A stretch of 64,000 bases of DNA from DAISIK01 sp036822055 (GTDB lineage: Bacteria > Verrucomicrobiota > Verrucomicrobiia > Opitutales > Puniceicoccaceae), in the NCBI GenBank assembly GCA_036822055.1, contig DAISIK010000008.1, forward strand, positions 1 through 64,000. Direction: 5' to 3'. Shown one piece after another: positions 51,039 to 60,695 of this stretch (positions are counted from its first letter, which is position 1; the number at the start of each line of letters is the position of its first letter). Under the pieces are notes generated by a model. That model was not told the origin of the DNA. It saw only the letters and a program-made list of their open reading frames with translations, and searched no databases. Both the position numbers and the translations under genes were made by a program.

Positions 51039-52919
51039 TTATTTTTTGGGCGAACTGACGATCCCTTTTCGAAAGCCGGAGGTCCGTCGATAGAAAAAAA
51101 TCATCCCACAGAGAGCCGTGAAGCCCGGCAAAAAGAAAAAATTGAAAAGCGCCAAACCCACCCGCTGGGAATCTACCGCTGCGGTCAAACTCCGATAGAC
51201 GCTTCTGCGTTCCACCCGCAGCAACCGTTCTTGCTCCAGGGCCTGATCAAGGGCCTCAGTCCGCTCACCTGCTGCCTCCTCCTCAAGTCTGGTAATTTCG
51301 CTCTGAACCTTCCGCAAATCTGCCTCCAGTTCCCGGATACGATCCTCCCAGATTGCTTCTGCCTCACTTCGCAAGGTCGCAAATCGCTCAAAACGCCGGA
51401 TTGTTGTGCCCTTACCCCGAATCGCCAATAGCTCTGTCTTCCCGGCCAATGCATCGACAATGTTCAAGGCCAAAGCCAGATTATCATTGGCTGGGACCAT
51501 CGTCTGCCCTCCGGCAAACTCAGATTCTCGCAGGGCAAACTCGTCCAAAAGAAAGTCGACATCGCTGATGATGACCATCTGGGAATCGCTGCGAGACTCC
51601 ATGAGCTGGGTATCCTTCGGGTCCGACAGGCTCCTTAGAAACTTTTCCATCTCGTCATCAGGATTTTTTAAGGGCCGCCCCTCCGGAAAGGCCGTCATCA
51701 ACCTCCCGCGAAAGGACGCTGCCAGCACCGCCTCACCCCGACTCAAGCTGATCTGCGACGACAAAGCCGAGGGGAGAACCCGGTTCAAGGAGGAAGGATC
51801 AACCACCCCGGCCGCCTCGGTGCTCCGCAATAGCACCTCCCAGACATCCTGTTTCCCGGCATCGATCGTCAGCCTCCCCGCTTCAATCAAATGGAGCGTG
51901 TCAATCTGGTTCGTGAAAATCGCCTCCCGGTTCACCTCTCGTACCTCCATCCAGATTGGATAATCAATCAGTAGCCGGCTAGCCGGGTCCTGGATCCGCA
52001 GGGACTGCAATGGATCGGCTACCACCTCATTGGTCCGGTAAGTCAGCCCCCAAACACCGAGTAGTTGCGGGAGATCACTCCGCACCGTCCCGAGTCCCAC
52101 CTGGCCGGGTGATTGATCCCGGATCCGCTGCCGAAAATGGCTGGGATCAAGCGCCAGAAACAATGGCCCGCCCCCGAGTACATATTGGTCCAGTGCAAAG
52201 AGATCCTCCCCACTCAGACGGCCCGGATGGACCATGATCAACAGATCCAAATCCATCTCCCCGATGCGCTCCAGACTCCTCACTGTCTCGACCTCAAACA
52301 TCCGCTTCAGCGCATCCACGAAGGCGTCGGCCAATCCCGGGCGTTTAAGCCCGGTTATCTCTTCCACCCCGGCCAACCTCAGCGGAGAATAAAGCCCCAC
52401 TTTGGACCGTTCGCGCGAGCTGATTTCGAGCAGCAGACTCGAAATATCATATTCCAGAAAAGGCTCCCTCTCCGGGGAGAAAAAGGGAATCACCAGCTTT
52501 TCTTCCCCCGACCTCAATATTAACCCAAAAAGGATCTGCTCGGTACGACTCAACGGGCGACGAACCAGACCGCTTTTCACAGCTGCCAACTCCTCCAGGG
52601 AATCCGGAGCAGGATCAAACACCCTCAACTTTATCTTCCCTCCGGAAACCCGACGATAGCTTTTCAAAAGCTCTTCGATCCTCAGCGCATAGTTCTTGAT
52701 CGAAACCGGCAGGATTTCACTTCGCCGGGAGAAATAGAACTCAAACTCGACCGGCTCCTCAATCTGCCCCACCACTTCCCGGCTCTCCGGCCCAATCGAG
52801 TAAAGGCGCTCTCCACTCACATCAAGGCGACCGGGAATCTGCGAGGCGACTACCAGCCAAAGAAGCAGCCCGCCGTACACCAAGACCATTTGGAACTCTC
52901 GCTTTGTCGAAGCTTTCAC
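51039..52919 (-). CDS. GldG-like ABC-associated protein
   Basis: A 626-residue protein with a membrane segment at residues 11-28 and another near the C-terminus (about 595-612), between them a large extracytoplasmic region with the GldG/ABC_transp_aux layout (VEFEFYFSRRSEILPVSIKNYALRIEELLKSY; LYSPLRLAG; DLDLLIMVHPGRL). A coiled coil precedes the last helix. Start is GTG 52919, overlapping the permease stop by GTGA. Homologues form a module with GldA and GldF in gliding Bacteroidetes, but such modules are common in non-gliders, so a transport/secretion role is more general. Confidence 0.85.
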   Translation of the reverse strand: MKASTKREFQMVLVYGGLLLWLVVASQIPGRLDVSGERLYSIGPESREVVGQIEEPVEFEFYFSRRSEILPVSIKNYALRIEELLKSYRRVSGGKIKLRVFDPAPDSLEELAAVKSGLVRRPLSRTEQILFGLILRSGEEKLVIPFFSPEREPFLEYDISSLLLEISSRERSKVGLYSPLRLAGVEEITGLKRPGLADAFVDALKRMFEVETVRSLERIGEMDLDLLIMVHPGRLSGEDLFALDQYVLGGGPLFLALDPSHFRQRIRDQSPGQVGLGTVRSDLPQLLGVWGLTYRTNEVVADPLQSLRIQDPASRLLIDYPIWMEVREVNREAIFTNQIDTLHLIEAGRLTIDAGKQDVWEVLLRSTEAAGVVDPSSLNRVLPSALSSQISLSRGEAVLAASFRGRLMTAFPEGRPLKNPDDEMEKFLRSLSDPKDTQLMESRSDSQMVIISDVDFLLDEFALRESEFAGGQTMVPANDNLALALNIVDALAGKTELLAIRGKGTTIRRFERFATLRSEAEAIWEDRIRELEADLRKVQSEITRLEEEAAGERTEALDQALEQERLLRVERRSVYRSLTAAVDSQRVGLALFNFFFLPGFTALCGMIFFYRRTSGFRKGIVSSPKK

Positions 52920-53650
52920 CGTTTCACCAAAAGGAAGTTCAAGAAAAGATGGGCGACCATGAAGCCCACAAAGTAGAACAAATCAGAAACTGCCACCAGT
53001 CCCCGCGTCATCGGCTCAAAATGAGTCACCACCCCAAGCCCCGCTACCGCATCGACCATCCACACCGGCAGCCCGGCGTCCAGCAGCAAGCCATTGAAGC
53101 GACTGTATCCGGCGATCGACAACAAAAGAGCCGGAAAGGCGGATACCACAAAGGCCACGATCTGGCTCTTGGTCCCCGCCGAGGCAGCGCACACGATGCT
53201 CAGGAAAAGTCCCGCCAGAAGGATCGCCCCGAAATACCCGCTTACCACTGGCCCAAAGTCAGGATTACCGAGGTATTCGATCGTAAAATACAGTGGCAAG
53301 GTCAGGGCCAGACCCAAAGTTACAAAGGTCCAGGCAGCCAGAAACTTTGCCAGAACCGCCACCCACTCCGGGATCGCCATGGTGAAGAGCATCTCAATCG
53401 ACCCGCGCCTGCGCTCCTCGGCCCAGATCCGCATCCCCACCGCCGGAACAAAAATCGAGAGTACCCAGGGCAAGAACTCGAAAAAAAGCCGCAGGCTGGC
53501 CTCATCCTTCTCCAAAAATCCTCCCAGAAACCACGGAAATCCGATTGCCCCCAAGGGGAAGGCGCACAGGGCCACGAAGGCTGCCGGAGTCTGGAAAAAC
53601 CCGCCCAGCTCCCGCCTCCAAACACTAAAGAGCAACAGAAGCCTACTCAC
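52916..53650 (-). CDS. GldF-like ABC-2 permease
   Basis: A 244-residue membrane protein with six hydrophobic segments and an ABC-2 permease signature (MRIWAEERRRGSIEMLFTMAIPEWVAVLAKFLAAW). It is fed by the neighbouring ATPase, overlapping its stop by 8 bases, and overlaps the GldG-like gene by 4. Start GTG 53650. The transported material is not known. Confidence 0.9.
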   Translation of the reverse strand: MSRLLLLFSVWRRELGGFFQTPAAFVALCAFPLGAIGFPWFLGGFLEKDEASLRLFFEFLPWVLSIFVPAVGMRIWAEERRRGSIEMLFTMAIPEWVAVLAKFLAAWTFVTLGLALTLPLYFTIEYLGNPDFGPVVSGYFGAILLAGLFLSIVCAASAGTKSQIVAFVVSAFPALLLSIAGYSRFNGLLLDAGLPVWMVDAVAGLGVVTHFEPMTRGLVAVSDLFYFVGFMVAHLFLNFLLVKR

Positions 53651-54377
53651 CGGTTTGCCCTCCTCCGTCCGTCAGCCCAGCAAAGAGATCCTCCAGAGAT
53701 TTTCCCGCCCCCGCCTCGGCTTTTAGCTCCTCCACACTCCCGCTAGCTACCACCTTCCCGCCAGCCAGAATCACCATCCGCGCCCCCAGCGCTTCCACCT
53801 CCGATAAATCATGAGTTGAAATGAGGATACTGCGGTTCGCAGTCATCTCCCGAAGCACCTCCCGCAGCTCCCGCTTCTGGTTTGGATCAAGCCCGTCCGC
53901 TGGTTCATCGAGGATCAGGCAGGATGGATCGTGAATCAGGGCCTGGGCCAGACCGACCCGGCGGCGAAATCCCTTGCTCAAGGTCTCAATCGTCTGATTC
54001 CAAACCAAACCCAACTCACAAATTCCAGACACCCGCTCCAGGCCATCCCTCAGGGACCGGCCTCGCAACCCCCTCACCCGGCCAACAAAACGCAAAAAGT
54101 CCTTCACCAACATCTCCCCGTAAAGTGGGGCCACCTCGGGAAGATACCCCAAATGCTCCTGGGCCTTCGGAGGATTCTCCCAAACATCATGCCCCGCCAG
54201 GTTTGCCGTTCCCGAATCCGGCCTCAGGAAGCCCGTCAACATCCGCAGGGTCGTCGACTTACCCGCTCCGTTCGGCCCCAGCAGTGCGAGGATCTCTCCG
54301 GCTTCCGCTTTAAAGGATACTCCCTCAACCGCCCGGATCGGTCCGAAACTCAAGCTCAACCCACTCGCTTCAATCAT
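53643..54377 (-). CDS. ABC transporter ATP-binding protein, GldA-like
   Basis: A 244-residue ABC ATPase. Walker A is GPNGAGKST, the Q-loop lies near LGYLPEVAPLYGEM, the signature is LSKGFRRRVGLAQAL, Walker B with catalytic Glu is CLILDEPADGLDP and the switch His is in STHDLSEVEA. It is the first gene of the three-gene module and presumably the energy source for the permease. ATG 54377. Confidence 0.93.
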   Translation of the reverse strand: MIEASGLSLSFGPIRAVEGVSFKAEAGEILALLGPNGAGKSTTLRMLTGFLRPDSGTANLAGHDVWENPPKAQEHLGYLPEVAPLYGEMLVKDFLRFVGRVRGLRGRSLRDGLERVSGICELGLVWNQTIETLSKGFRRRVGLAQALIHDPSCLILDEPADGLDPNQKRELREVLREMTANRSILISTHDLSEVEALGARMVILAGGKVVASGSVEELKAEAGAGKSLEDLFAGLTDGGGQTGE

Positions 54378-54388
54378 TTAGAGCTTCC

Positions 54389-54670
54389 TCAATCCTCATC
54401 TGGCCCGAGGCCAAGATCTGCCTTCACTTCCGGAAACTCCTCTAACTCCGCCAAAAATTCATTCACATCAAAATCAGCAACCACGAAATCTCCGTATTCA
54501 AAAGTCGGAGTTTTCGTCTGCCCACTCAAAGCCACCATCTGCTGCATCGCGGCCCGGCTCGCGATAACGTCCACTACTTCGATAGCAATACCGTGGCCGT
54601 TGAAAAAATTCAGCGCCTCAATGCACCAGGGACAGCCCAGTTTGATGTACAGCTTAGGTACCTCTTTCAT
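54389..54670 (-). CDS. Glutaredoxin-like protein
   Basis: A 93-residue thioredoxin-fold protein with an active site CPWC (Cys13, Cys16) and the TKTPTFEYGDFVVADFDVNEF region with the cis-Pro. It matches small glutaredoxins of the GrxC type, with Trp in place of Tyr in CPYC. It is probably cytosolic. It lies 11 bases before the GldA-like start on the same strand and may be transcribed with it, although no functional link is evident. Confidence 0.88.
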   Translation of the reverse strand: MKEVPKLYIKLGCPWCIEALNFFNGHGIAIEVVDVIASRAAMQQMVALSGQTKTPTFEYGDFVVADFDVNEFLAELEEFPEVKADLGLGPDED

Positions 54671-54783
54671 CGTGACTCGGAGTTAAACTGATGGGATCGT
54701 CGGAGTCGAGATTTCTTCCGAGGCTATTCTGCCTTCCCGGATTGCCACAACCTCCCCTCCGCATAAATAAGCAATCCAGGATT

Positions 54784-57705
54784 ATGGAACCCACCTCAGA
54801 AATTCAGATTCGAGGTGCCCACGAACACAACCTCAAGGGCGTCGATGTGAATATACCGAAAAACCGCCTCACCGTCATCACCGGGGTTAGCGGCTCGGGC
54901 AAATCTTCCCTTGCCTTCGACACCCTCTACGCCGAGGGCTACCGCAAGTATATGGAGAGCCTCTCCGCTAGATCACGGATGTTCCTTTCCCAAATTCGTC
55001 GCCCCGAAGTCGATAGCGTAGAGGGCCTCACCCCCGTCATTGCCATTGCCCAACACACCTCCGACGGAGCCCAACCGAGGAGCACCGTGGCCACCGTTAC
55101 CGAGGTAGCCGACTATGCCCGCCTCCTCTGGGCCGGGGCGGGGACCCCCCATTGCCCACTCGACGGTGCCGTTGTTAAGAAACAGACCATCGATGACTGT
55201 ATCGGCCGCGTTTTCTCCCTTCCGGCAGACTGCAAGCTAATCCTTCTCGCCCCCGTAGTTGAGGGCCCCACTGCCGTCATCCGAGAGACCGTTGAGCAGC
55301 TAAAACTCAAAGGCTACGCCCGGGTGCGCGTGGATCAGGAAATCCTCGAGATCGACCAACCCGAAGTCGTACGCCGCCGCCCAGGCCAAATCCTCCTCGA
55401 GGTCGTCATCGATCGGGTCATCCTTCGATCCGACCAGCGGAGCCGAATCGCCGACTCTCTCGAAATCGCCTTTCGCGAGGGCGAGAATCAGGCCACCGTT
55501 CTTTTCCAAAGTCCGGGCGAGGAAACTTTCAATGAACTAAAGCTCGGGCTGAACTTCTCCTGCAGCCAGTGTGCCACTACCTACCCGCAGCCCTCTCCCC
55601 GCCTCCTCAACTGGAGCCGCCCAGAGGGAGCCTGCCCGGTTTGCCATGGCACCGGAGAGGAGAGGCGTTTCGACTCCGCCCTCGTCGTTCCCAACCCCTC
55701 CCTCAGCCTGCGCAAGGGGGCCATCAAACCGTGGCGCCTCGGTTCGAAAAAAATGATCATCCGCCGGAACGCCATCCTTAAACAACTCTCCGAGCAGGTC
55801 CCTTTCGATCCCAACCTCCCCTGGTCCGATCTTCCCGCGGAGGTCCAGCAACTCATTCTCCACGGCCACCCGGAAAAACAGTTTTCTTTTAAACTTCGTC
55901 CGGGCAAAGCTGCTCCCGAAGTCACCGTCTTTGCCGGTGTCCTGGAAGATCTGAGACAGACCTTCCAAAATACGACCAGTGAGGGTTTGCAGGCCCGACT
56001 CTCCACCTATCAAAAGGCCGACACCTGCTCGGCTTGCGGAGGACGGCGGCTCGCTCCCTATCCTCGCTCCCTGCTCTTCCAGAGCCTCAGCATCTGCGAC
56101 TTTCTCCAATCCACCATCGGAGAGGCCGCCGCCATGATCGAAGGTCTCGCTCCCGAAACCCCCGACCTCCTCCCGTGGCGCGAGGCCATCCAGGGGCTCG
56201 CCAACCGGCTTCGCTTCCTCGAAGAGACCGGCCTCCACTACCTCACCCTTGATCGCCCCTTCGGCTCCCTCAGCGGAGGAGAGGCTCAGCGGGTGCGCCT
56301 CGCCACCCAGGCCGGTACGGGACTCAGTGGGCTGACCTACGTGCTCGATGAACCCAGCATCGGTCTGCACCCCCGCGATATTGAGAGGCTCAACCATACC
56401 CTTCTCAACCTTCGCGATCGGGGCAGTACGGTGGTCGTCGTCGAACACGAGGCAGCCACCATTAGAGCCGCCGATCATTTGATCGAGATCGGGCCGGGCG
56501 CTGGAGAGTCCGGCGGTCAGGTCGTCTTTACTGGCCCCGTCGAGCAGTCCTTTGCATCCCCCTCCAGCATCTCTGGCCCCTTTCTCTCAGGCCAGCGTCG
56601 TATCGAACATTCAGGTACGGTTCAGCACCCGGACAAGGGTTTCCTTCGCGTTCTTGGTGCCGAGGCTCACCACCTTAAATCGATTGATGTTCAATTTGCC
56701 ATTGGCTGTCTGAATGTTGTTTGCGGGGTCTCGGGCTCGGGGAAAAGTTCCCTCGTTTCCCACATCCTTGCCAAGGCAGCCGCCGTTAAACTCAATCGCG
56801 CCACCCAATGGCCAGCCAAACATCGGGCTATCAAGGGCCTTGAGGCCTTCAACTCCCTCGTCCTCGTTGATCAGAAACCGATCGGCCGCAGTGCCCGCTC
56901 CAATCCTGCCACCTTCACCAAGGTCTTCGACGAACTCCGGAAGGTCTTCGCCCTGACCTCCCTCGCCAAGGTGCGGGGCTATGATCCCAGCCGCTTTAGC
57001 TTCAACCTGCCCGGCGGCCGTTGCGAACGCTGCAAAGGCGAGGGTGTCCTCCCCCTCCCCATGGACTTCCTTTCCGAGGCAACCATCCCCTGCACCAGTT
57101 GTGGCGGTAAGCGCTATAACCGGGAAACCCTCGAAATCCGCTACCGGGGCAAAACGATCGCCGACGTTCTCGAGATGACGGTTGAGGAAGCCATCTCTTT
57201 TCTCTCCAAACATCCCAAAATTATCCGGGTCCTCCAGACCCTCCGCGATGTTGGCCTTGGCTACTTGCGTCTCGGCCAACCCGCCACCCAACTCAGCGGC
57301 GGAGAAGCCCAGCGCCTCAAGCTTTCCCTCGAACTCAGCAAGAGCCAGACCGGTGCTAATCTTTACATTCTCGATGAACCAACCACCGGGCTGCACTGGA
57401 TCGATATCGAGCGTTTATTCGAGGTGCTGGTCCGCCTCCGCAATGCCGGAAACACCATCATCATCATTGAACACGATCTCGACCTCATCCGGCTCTCAGA
57501 TTGGCTCGTTGAGCTCGGCCCCGAAGGAGGCCCCCTGGGCGGATACCTTCTTTACGAGGGTCCGACGGGTTCCTGGATCACTTCACCCGAAGACACCCCC
57601 ACCCTCACTGCCTACCGCCAGGCCTTCGGCCAGGCTACCGGACAGAAACCGAAACCATCCTCCCCGAAGACCACCAAGCCCAGGTCTCCCCGTCAACGAA
57701 AGTGA
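54784..57705 (+). CDS. uvrA: Excinuclease ABC subunit A, UvrA family
   Basis: A 973-residue UvrA with two ABC modules. The first Walker A is GVSGSGKSS (34-42), then GSLSGGEAQRVRLA and DEPSIGLHPRD; the second is GVSGSGKSSLVSHI followed by LSGGEAQRLKLS and DEPTTGLHW. Zinc-binding pairs CSQC/CPVC and CERC/CTSC are present. UvrA recognises damaged DNA with UvrB. Several positions differ from textbook UvrA (AQHTSDGAQPRSTVATVTE for AIEQKTT...RSTVGTVTE), so it may be the standard protein of this lineage or a second UvrA-like paralogue. ATG 54784 is chosen over 54691. Confidence 0.92.
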   Translation: MEPTSEIQIRGAHEHNLKGVDVNIPKNRLTVITGVSGSGKSSLAFDTLYAEGYRKYMESLSARSRMFLSQIRRPEVDSVEGLTPVIAIAQHTSDGAQPRSTVATVTEVADYARLLWAGAGTPHCPLDGAVVKKQTIDDCIGRVFSLPADCKLILLAPVVEGPTAVIRETVEQLKLKGYARVRVDQEILEIDQPEVVRRRPGQILLEVVIDRVILRSDQRSRIADSLEIAFREGENQATVLFQSPGEETFNELKLGLNFSCSQCATTYPQPSPRLLNWSRPEGACPVCHGTGEERRFDSALVVPNPSLSLRKGAIKPWRLGSKKMIIRRNAILKQLSEQVPFDPNLPWSDLPAEVQQLILHGHPEKQFSFKLRPGKAAPEVTVFAGVLEDLRQTFQNTTSEGLQARLSTYQKADTCSACGGRRLAPYPRSLLFQSLSICDFLQSTIGEAAAMIEGLAPETPDLLPWREAIQGLANRLRFLEETGLHYLTLDRPFGSLSGGEAQRVRLATQAGTGLSGLTYVLDEPSIGLHPRDIERLNHTLLNLRDRGSTVVVVEHEAATIRAADHLIEIGPGAGESGGQVVFTGPVEQSFASPSSISGPFLSGQRRIEHSGTVQHPDKGFLRVLGAEAHHLKSIDVQFAIGCLNVVCGVSGSGKSSLVSHILAKAAAVKLNRATQWPAKHRAIKGLEAFNSLVLVDQKPIGRSARSNPATFTKVFDELRKVFALTSLAKVRGYDPSRFSFNLPGGRCERCKGEGVLPLPMDFLSEATIPCTSCGGKRYNRETLEIRYRGKTIADVLEMTVEEAISFLSKHPKIIRVLQTLRDVGLGYLRLGQPATQLSGGEAQRLKLSLELSKSQTGANLYILDEPTTGLHWIDIERLFEVLVRLRNAGNTIIIIEHDLDLIRLSDWLVELGPEGGPLGGYLLYEGPTGSWITSPEDTPTLTAYRQAFGQATGQKPKPSSPKTTKPRSPRQRK

Positions 57706-58592
57706 TCTGCCACCACTTGAAATAGCACCGCATGCCTCTCCACCAATTCATTAAGATCGAAGTGGTATCCCCCGCCGATCACACAAGCCACCGGAATGCC
57801 CCGCGAACGAGCCTCGGATAAGACGTATTGGTCCCGCTGATACATGCCCTCCCGCGTCATTGTAAACCTTCCCAGGCGATCACTCTCGCAGACATCCACC
57901 CCGGCATCGTAGAAAACGAAATCGGGATTCACCCGGTCCAACAAATGGGGGAGCGTCTCCCGGAGACTCTGCAAGTAGAGTCCATCGCCGGTTCCGTCTG
58001 GAAGCGCCAAATCAAAATCTCCCGGCACCTTGCGAACTGGAAAGTTCCGCTCTCCGTGTATTGAAAAAGTGAATACATCGCGGGTATTCCGAAAGATCTG
58101 GTTAGTACCGTCCCCTTGGTGGACGTCCAGATCCACGATCAGAATCCGTTGCGCCCAGCTCCGCTTCACCAACTCCATTGCCGCCACCGCTATGTCGTTG
58201 AAAATACAAAACCCCGAACCATAGTCCGGGAAGGCGTGGTGGGTGCCCCCTGCCGTGTTGCAGGCCAACCCGTTTTCAAGGGCCAGTTCAGCCGTCAGGA
58301 GGGTACCTCCTACTGCCAACCGCGTCCTCGCGGCCAGCTCCGGACTCCAGGGCAGCCCGATCCGCCGCATCACTCCAGCAGGTAGTTTGCCCGCCAAAAA
58401 GTCCCTGACGTAGTCCTGCCCATGCACGCCCAACAAAACTTCCAGGGAGGGGGGCTCGGGCTCTGCAAAACCCTCGGGAGCCAGACCTGCCTCTACGAGC
58501 CTACTCGCCAACAACTGGAATTTCCCCATCGGAAACCGATGGCCGGGCGGCAGTTCACAATGGTAGCCGGGATGATGAATGAAGAAGGCCAA
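57693..58592 (-). CDS. Histone deacetylase/AcuC-like hydrolase
   Basis: A 299-residue zinc hydrolase of the arginase/deacetylase fold. Zinc ligands appear as Asp156 and His158 in DLDVHQGDG and Asp238 in CESDRLGRF; His118-His119 (GTHHAF) is the general acid-base pair and GGGYHFD carries the C-terminal Tyr. Bacterial members deacetylate acetyl-CoA synthetase, polyamines or other acylated amines. Start is TTG 58592. Its 3' end overlaps the uvrA 3' end by 13 bases in convergent orientation. Confidence 0.9.
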   Translation of the reverse strand: MAFFIHHPGYHCELPPGHRFPMGKFQLLASRLVEAGLAPEGFAEPEPPSLEVLLGVHGQDYVRDFLAGKLPAGVMRRIGLPWSPELAARTRLAVGGTLLTAELALENGLACNTAGGTHHAFPDYGSGFCIFNDIAVAAMELVKRSWAQRILIVDLDVHQGDGTNQIFRNTRDVFTFSIHGERNFPVRKVPGDFDLALPDGTGDGLYLQSLRETLPHLLDRVNPDFVFYDAGVDVCESDRLGRFTMTREGMYQRDQYVLSEARSRGIPVACVIGGGYHFDLNELVERHAVLFQVVADHFR

Positions 58593-58802
58593 AGAAAGGT
58601 CGTTTACTCATCCAAAGCCACCCCGTCGCAGATTCAACCCACAGCCCCTGTTTTTCCCCCGCCACCTTAAGAAATCAATCATCCCCACAAATCCCCGCCC
58701 CCGTCTTCCACCCGCTATGGGATTGCCAGAGCTCCCCTGCCTTCCAAGGATTGGGGCTCAGACCTTCCCCACTAACCGAAGCGTCCCACTTCATTTTTTC
58801 CG

Positions 58803-60029
58803 ATGCTCAAAAAAGTTCGTAGTTCCGCTCTCGACCGGATCCTCGGCAAAGTCGACGAGCTCGATGAGAAAAACCTTGCCGCCCTCGTTACCCGCCTCAG
58901 CCGGGAAAGAAGGCTACTGGAAACCATTTTTAACACCATTCGGGATGCCATCCTCGTCGCCGACCTTCGCGGAATCATCCAGTACGCCAATCATCCTGCC
59001 CGCCTCCTCCTCGGTCTCAATCAGCGCGAAATTGGGAAAACCCTCCTGCTCCGCCGTCTTCCCGGCCTCGCCGTTGCCCTGGGAGTCGCCGAGCTGGGAG
59101 ACCTTATCGAAGGCTCCGCTCTCTCCACCGAGTTCGCCATCTCCTACCCCGAGGAGCGTGACGTCAGCGCCTACCTCGTCCCCCTCGACGAGGCTGCCGA
59201 CTCATTTGAAAGCGGTGGATTTCTCGTCCTCCTCTCCGACATCACCGAACAGCGCCACCGCACTCGCGAACAGATCGAAACCGAAAGGCTCAACTCCATA
59301 ACCATGCTTGCCGCCGGCGTCGCCCACGAACTCGGCAATCCCCTCAACTCCATTCTCATCCACCTCCAAATCGCCCAGCGCCACCTCAGAAGGGAGCCCC
59401 CCGAGTCTGCCTCCGATGGGGCACTGCGTTCGCTCGAGATCTGTCTCCAGGAGGTGGATCGCCTCGACTCCATCCTCTCCAACTTCCTTCGAGCGGTCCG
59501 GCCAACCGAACCCGACCTCAGGGAGATCAACCTCTGGTCCATTCTCAATGAGATTCTGGAGGTTCAATCCCAGACCTTCGAGGATCGAGGAATCAACATT
59601 GATGTCGAAATCGATCAGTCGGTTCCCCTCGTCAATGGCGACCCCACCCAGATCAAGCAGGTCTTTTACAATATCATCAAAAATGCCGCCGAGGCCATGT
59701 ACCGGGGCGGCATCCTTCAGATTTCTTCCGAGGTCACCCCCCAGGATATTTCCCTTCGCTTTCAGGACGAGGGCGAAGGCATTGATGCCGAAGATCTTTC
59801 CCGCGTCTTTCAGCCTTACTTCACCACCAAGGAGGGTGGCCACGGTCTCGGGATGATGATTGTCCAGAGGATCATGGACGACCACCGAGGTTCCATCACC
59901 ATCCAGAGCGAGCGTGGAAAGGGTACTACCGTATCCCTCAGATTTCCCCGCCACACTCCCCTCCAACCCCTTCTCGAATCCGCTAAAGGCGAGCCCGATG
60001 CTCCTCCCCGGCAATCGCTGGACTCTTGA
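58803..60029 (+). CDS. Soluble PAS-domain sensor histidine kinase
   Basis: A 408-residue histidine kinase with no membrane segment. A PAS-like sensor lies at about 40-150 (TIFNTIRDAILVADLRGIIQYANHPA), the dimerisation H-box with phospho-His175 is in MLAAGVAHELGNPLNSI, and the ATPase part has QVFYNIIKNAAEAMYRG (N-box), DEGEGI, FQPYFTTKEGGHGLGM (G-box). The pattern resembles NtrB. No response regulator is adjacent, so it is an orphan; its stop is 31 bases before the nitroreductase start. Confidence 0.9.
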   Translation: MLKKVRSSALDRILGKVDELDEKNLAALVTRLSRERRLLETIFNTIRDAILVADLRGIIQYANHPARLLLGLNQREIGKTLLLRRLPGLAVALGVAELGDLIEGSALSTEFAISYPEERDVSAYLVPLDEAADSFESGGFLVLLSDITEQRHRTREQIETERLNSITMLAAGVAHELGNPLNSILIHLQIAQRHLRREPPESASDGALRSLEICLQEVDRLDSILSNFLRAVRPTEPDLREINLWSILNEILEVQSQTFEDRGINIDVEIDQSVPLVNGDPTQIKQVFYNIIKNAAEAMYRGGILQISSEVTPQDISLRFQDEGEGIDAEDLSRVFQPYFTTKEGGHGLGMMIVQRIMDDHRGSITIQSERGKGTTVSLRFPRHTPLQPLLESAKGEPDAPPRQSLDS

Positions 60030-60060
60030 CTTTTCATCCGTTTCGCAGGTTCTCAAGGAA

Positions 60061-60666
60061 ATGCAGACCACCGAATCGATCTCCACCCGTCGCTCCGTCA
60101 AACATTACCAAGCTGATTTTGCCATGCCGGAAAAGGACATCCGCAAAATCATGGAGTTGGCCCTCCTCTCGCCAACCTCCTTCAATATGCAAAACTGGCG
60201 GTTCCTCGTCATCACCGATCCAGCCATCCGTGAGCAGATCTACGGTGCAGCTTTCAATCAGGCCCAGGTCATCGAGGCCTCCTTCGTGGTCCTCCTCTGT
60301 GCTGACCTCCTCGCCCATGAGCGGGAACCCGCCCGCTACTGGAAGGATGCCTCCCCTCAGGTCGCTGAGGTCATCGTTCCAATGATCGAGAGCTTCTATC
60401 GCGACCAGCCTCAACTCCAGCGGGACGAGGCCCATCGCTCCTGCGGTATCGCTGCCCAAACCATCATGCTGGCCGCCCGGAGCATGGGTTACGACTCTTG
60501 CCCGATGGTCGGATTTGATCCCGCTGCCGTTGCCTCTATCGTCAACCTTCCTGCTGATTACTGTATCAGCCTTATGATTACGGTCGGCAAGGCTCTCAAA
60601 CCCGCCCATCCGCGTCCCGGTCAGCTCCCATACGATGAGGTGGTCTTTTCCGATCGCTTCGCCTGA
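60061..60666 (+). CDS. Nitroreductase family FMN oxidoreductase
   Basis: A 201-residue flavin reductase-fold protein. The conserved RRSVKHY start with basic patch (STRRSVKHYQADF), LLSPTSFNMQNWRFLVITD near residue 35-60, and the central HRSCGIAAQTIMLAARSMGYDSCPM helix fit the family. It reduces nitroaromatics, quinones or related electrophiles with NAD(P)H; the natural substrate is not known. ATG 60061 is preferred over the longer frame at 59860. Confidence 0.88.
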   Translation: MQTTESISTRRSVKHYQADFAMPEKDIRKIMELALLSPTSFNMQNWRFLVITDPAIREQIYGAAFNQAQVIEASFVVLLCADLLAHEREPARYWKDASPQVAEVIVPMIESFYRDQPQLQRDEAHRSCGIAAQTIMLAARSMGYDSCPMVGFDPAAVASIVNLPADYCISLMITVGKALKPAHPRPGQLPYDEVVFSDRFA

Positions 60667-60695
60667 ACCACCCTGACAAACGCACCCCACCCGCC

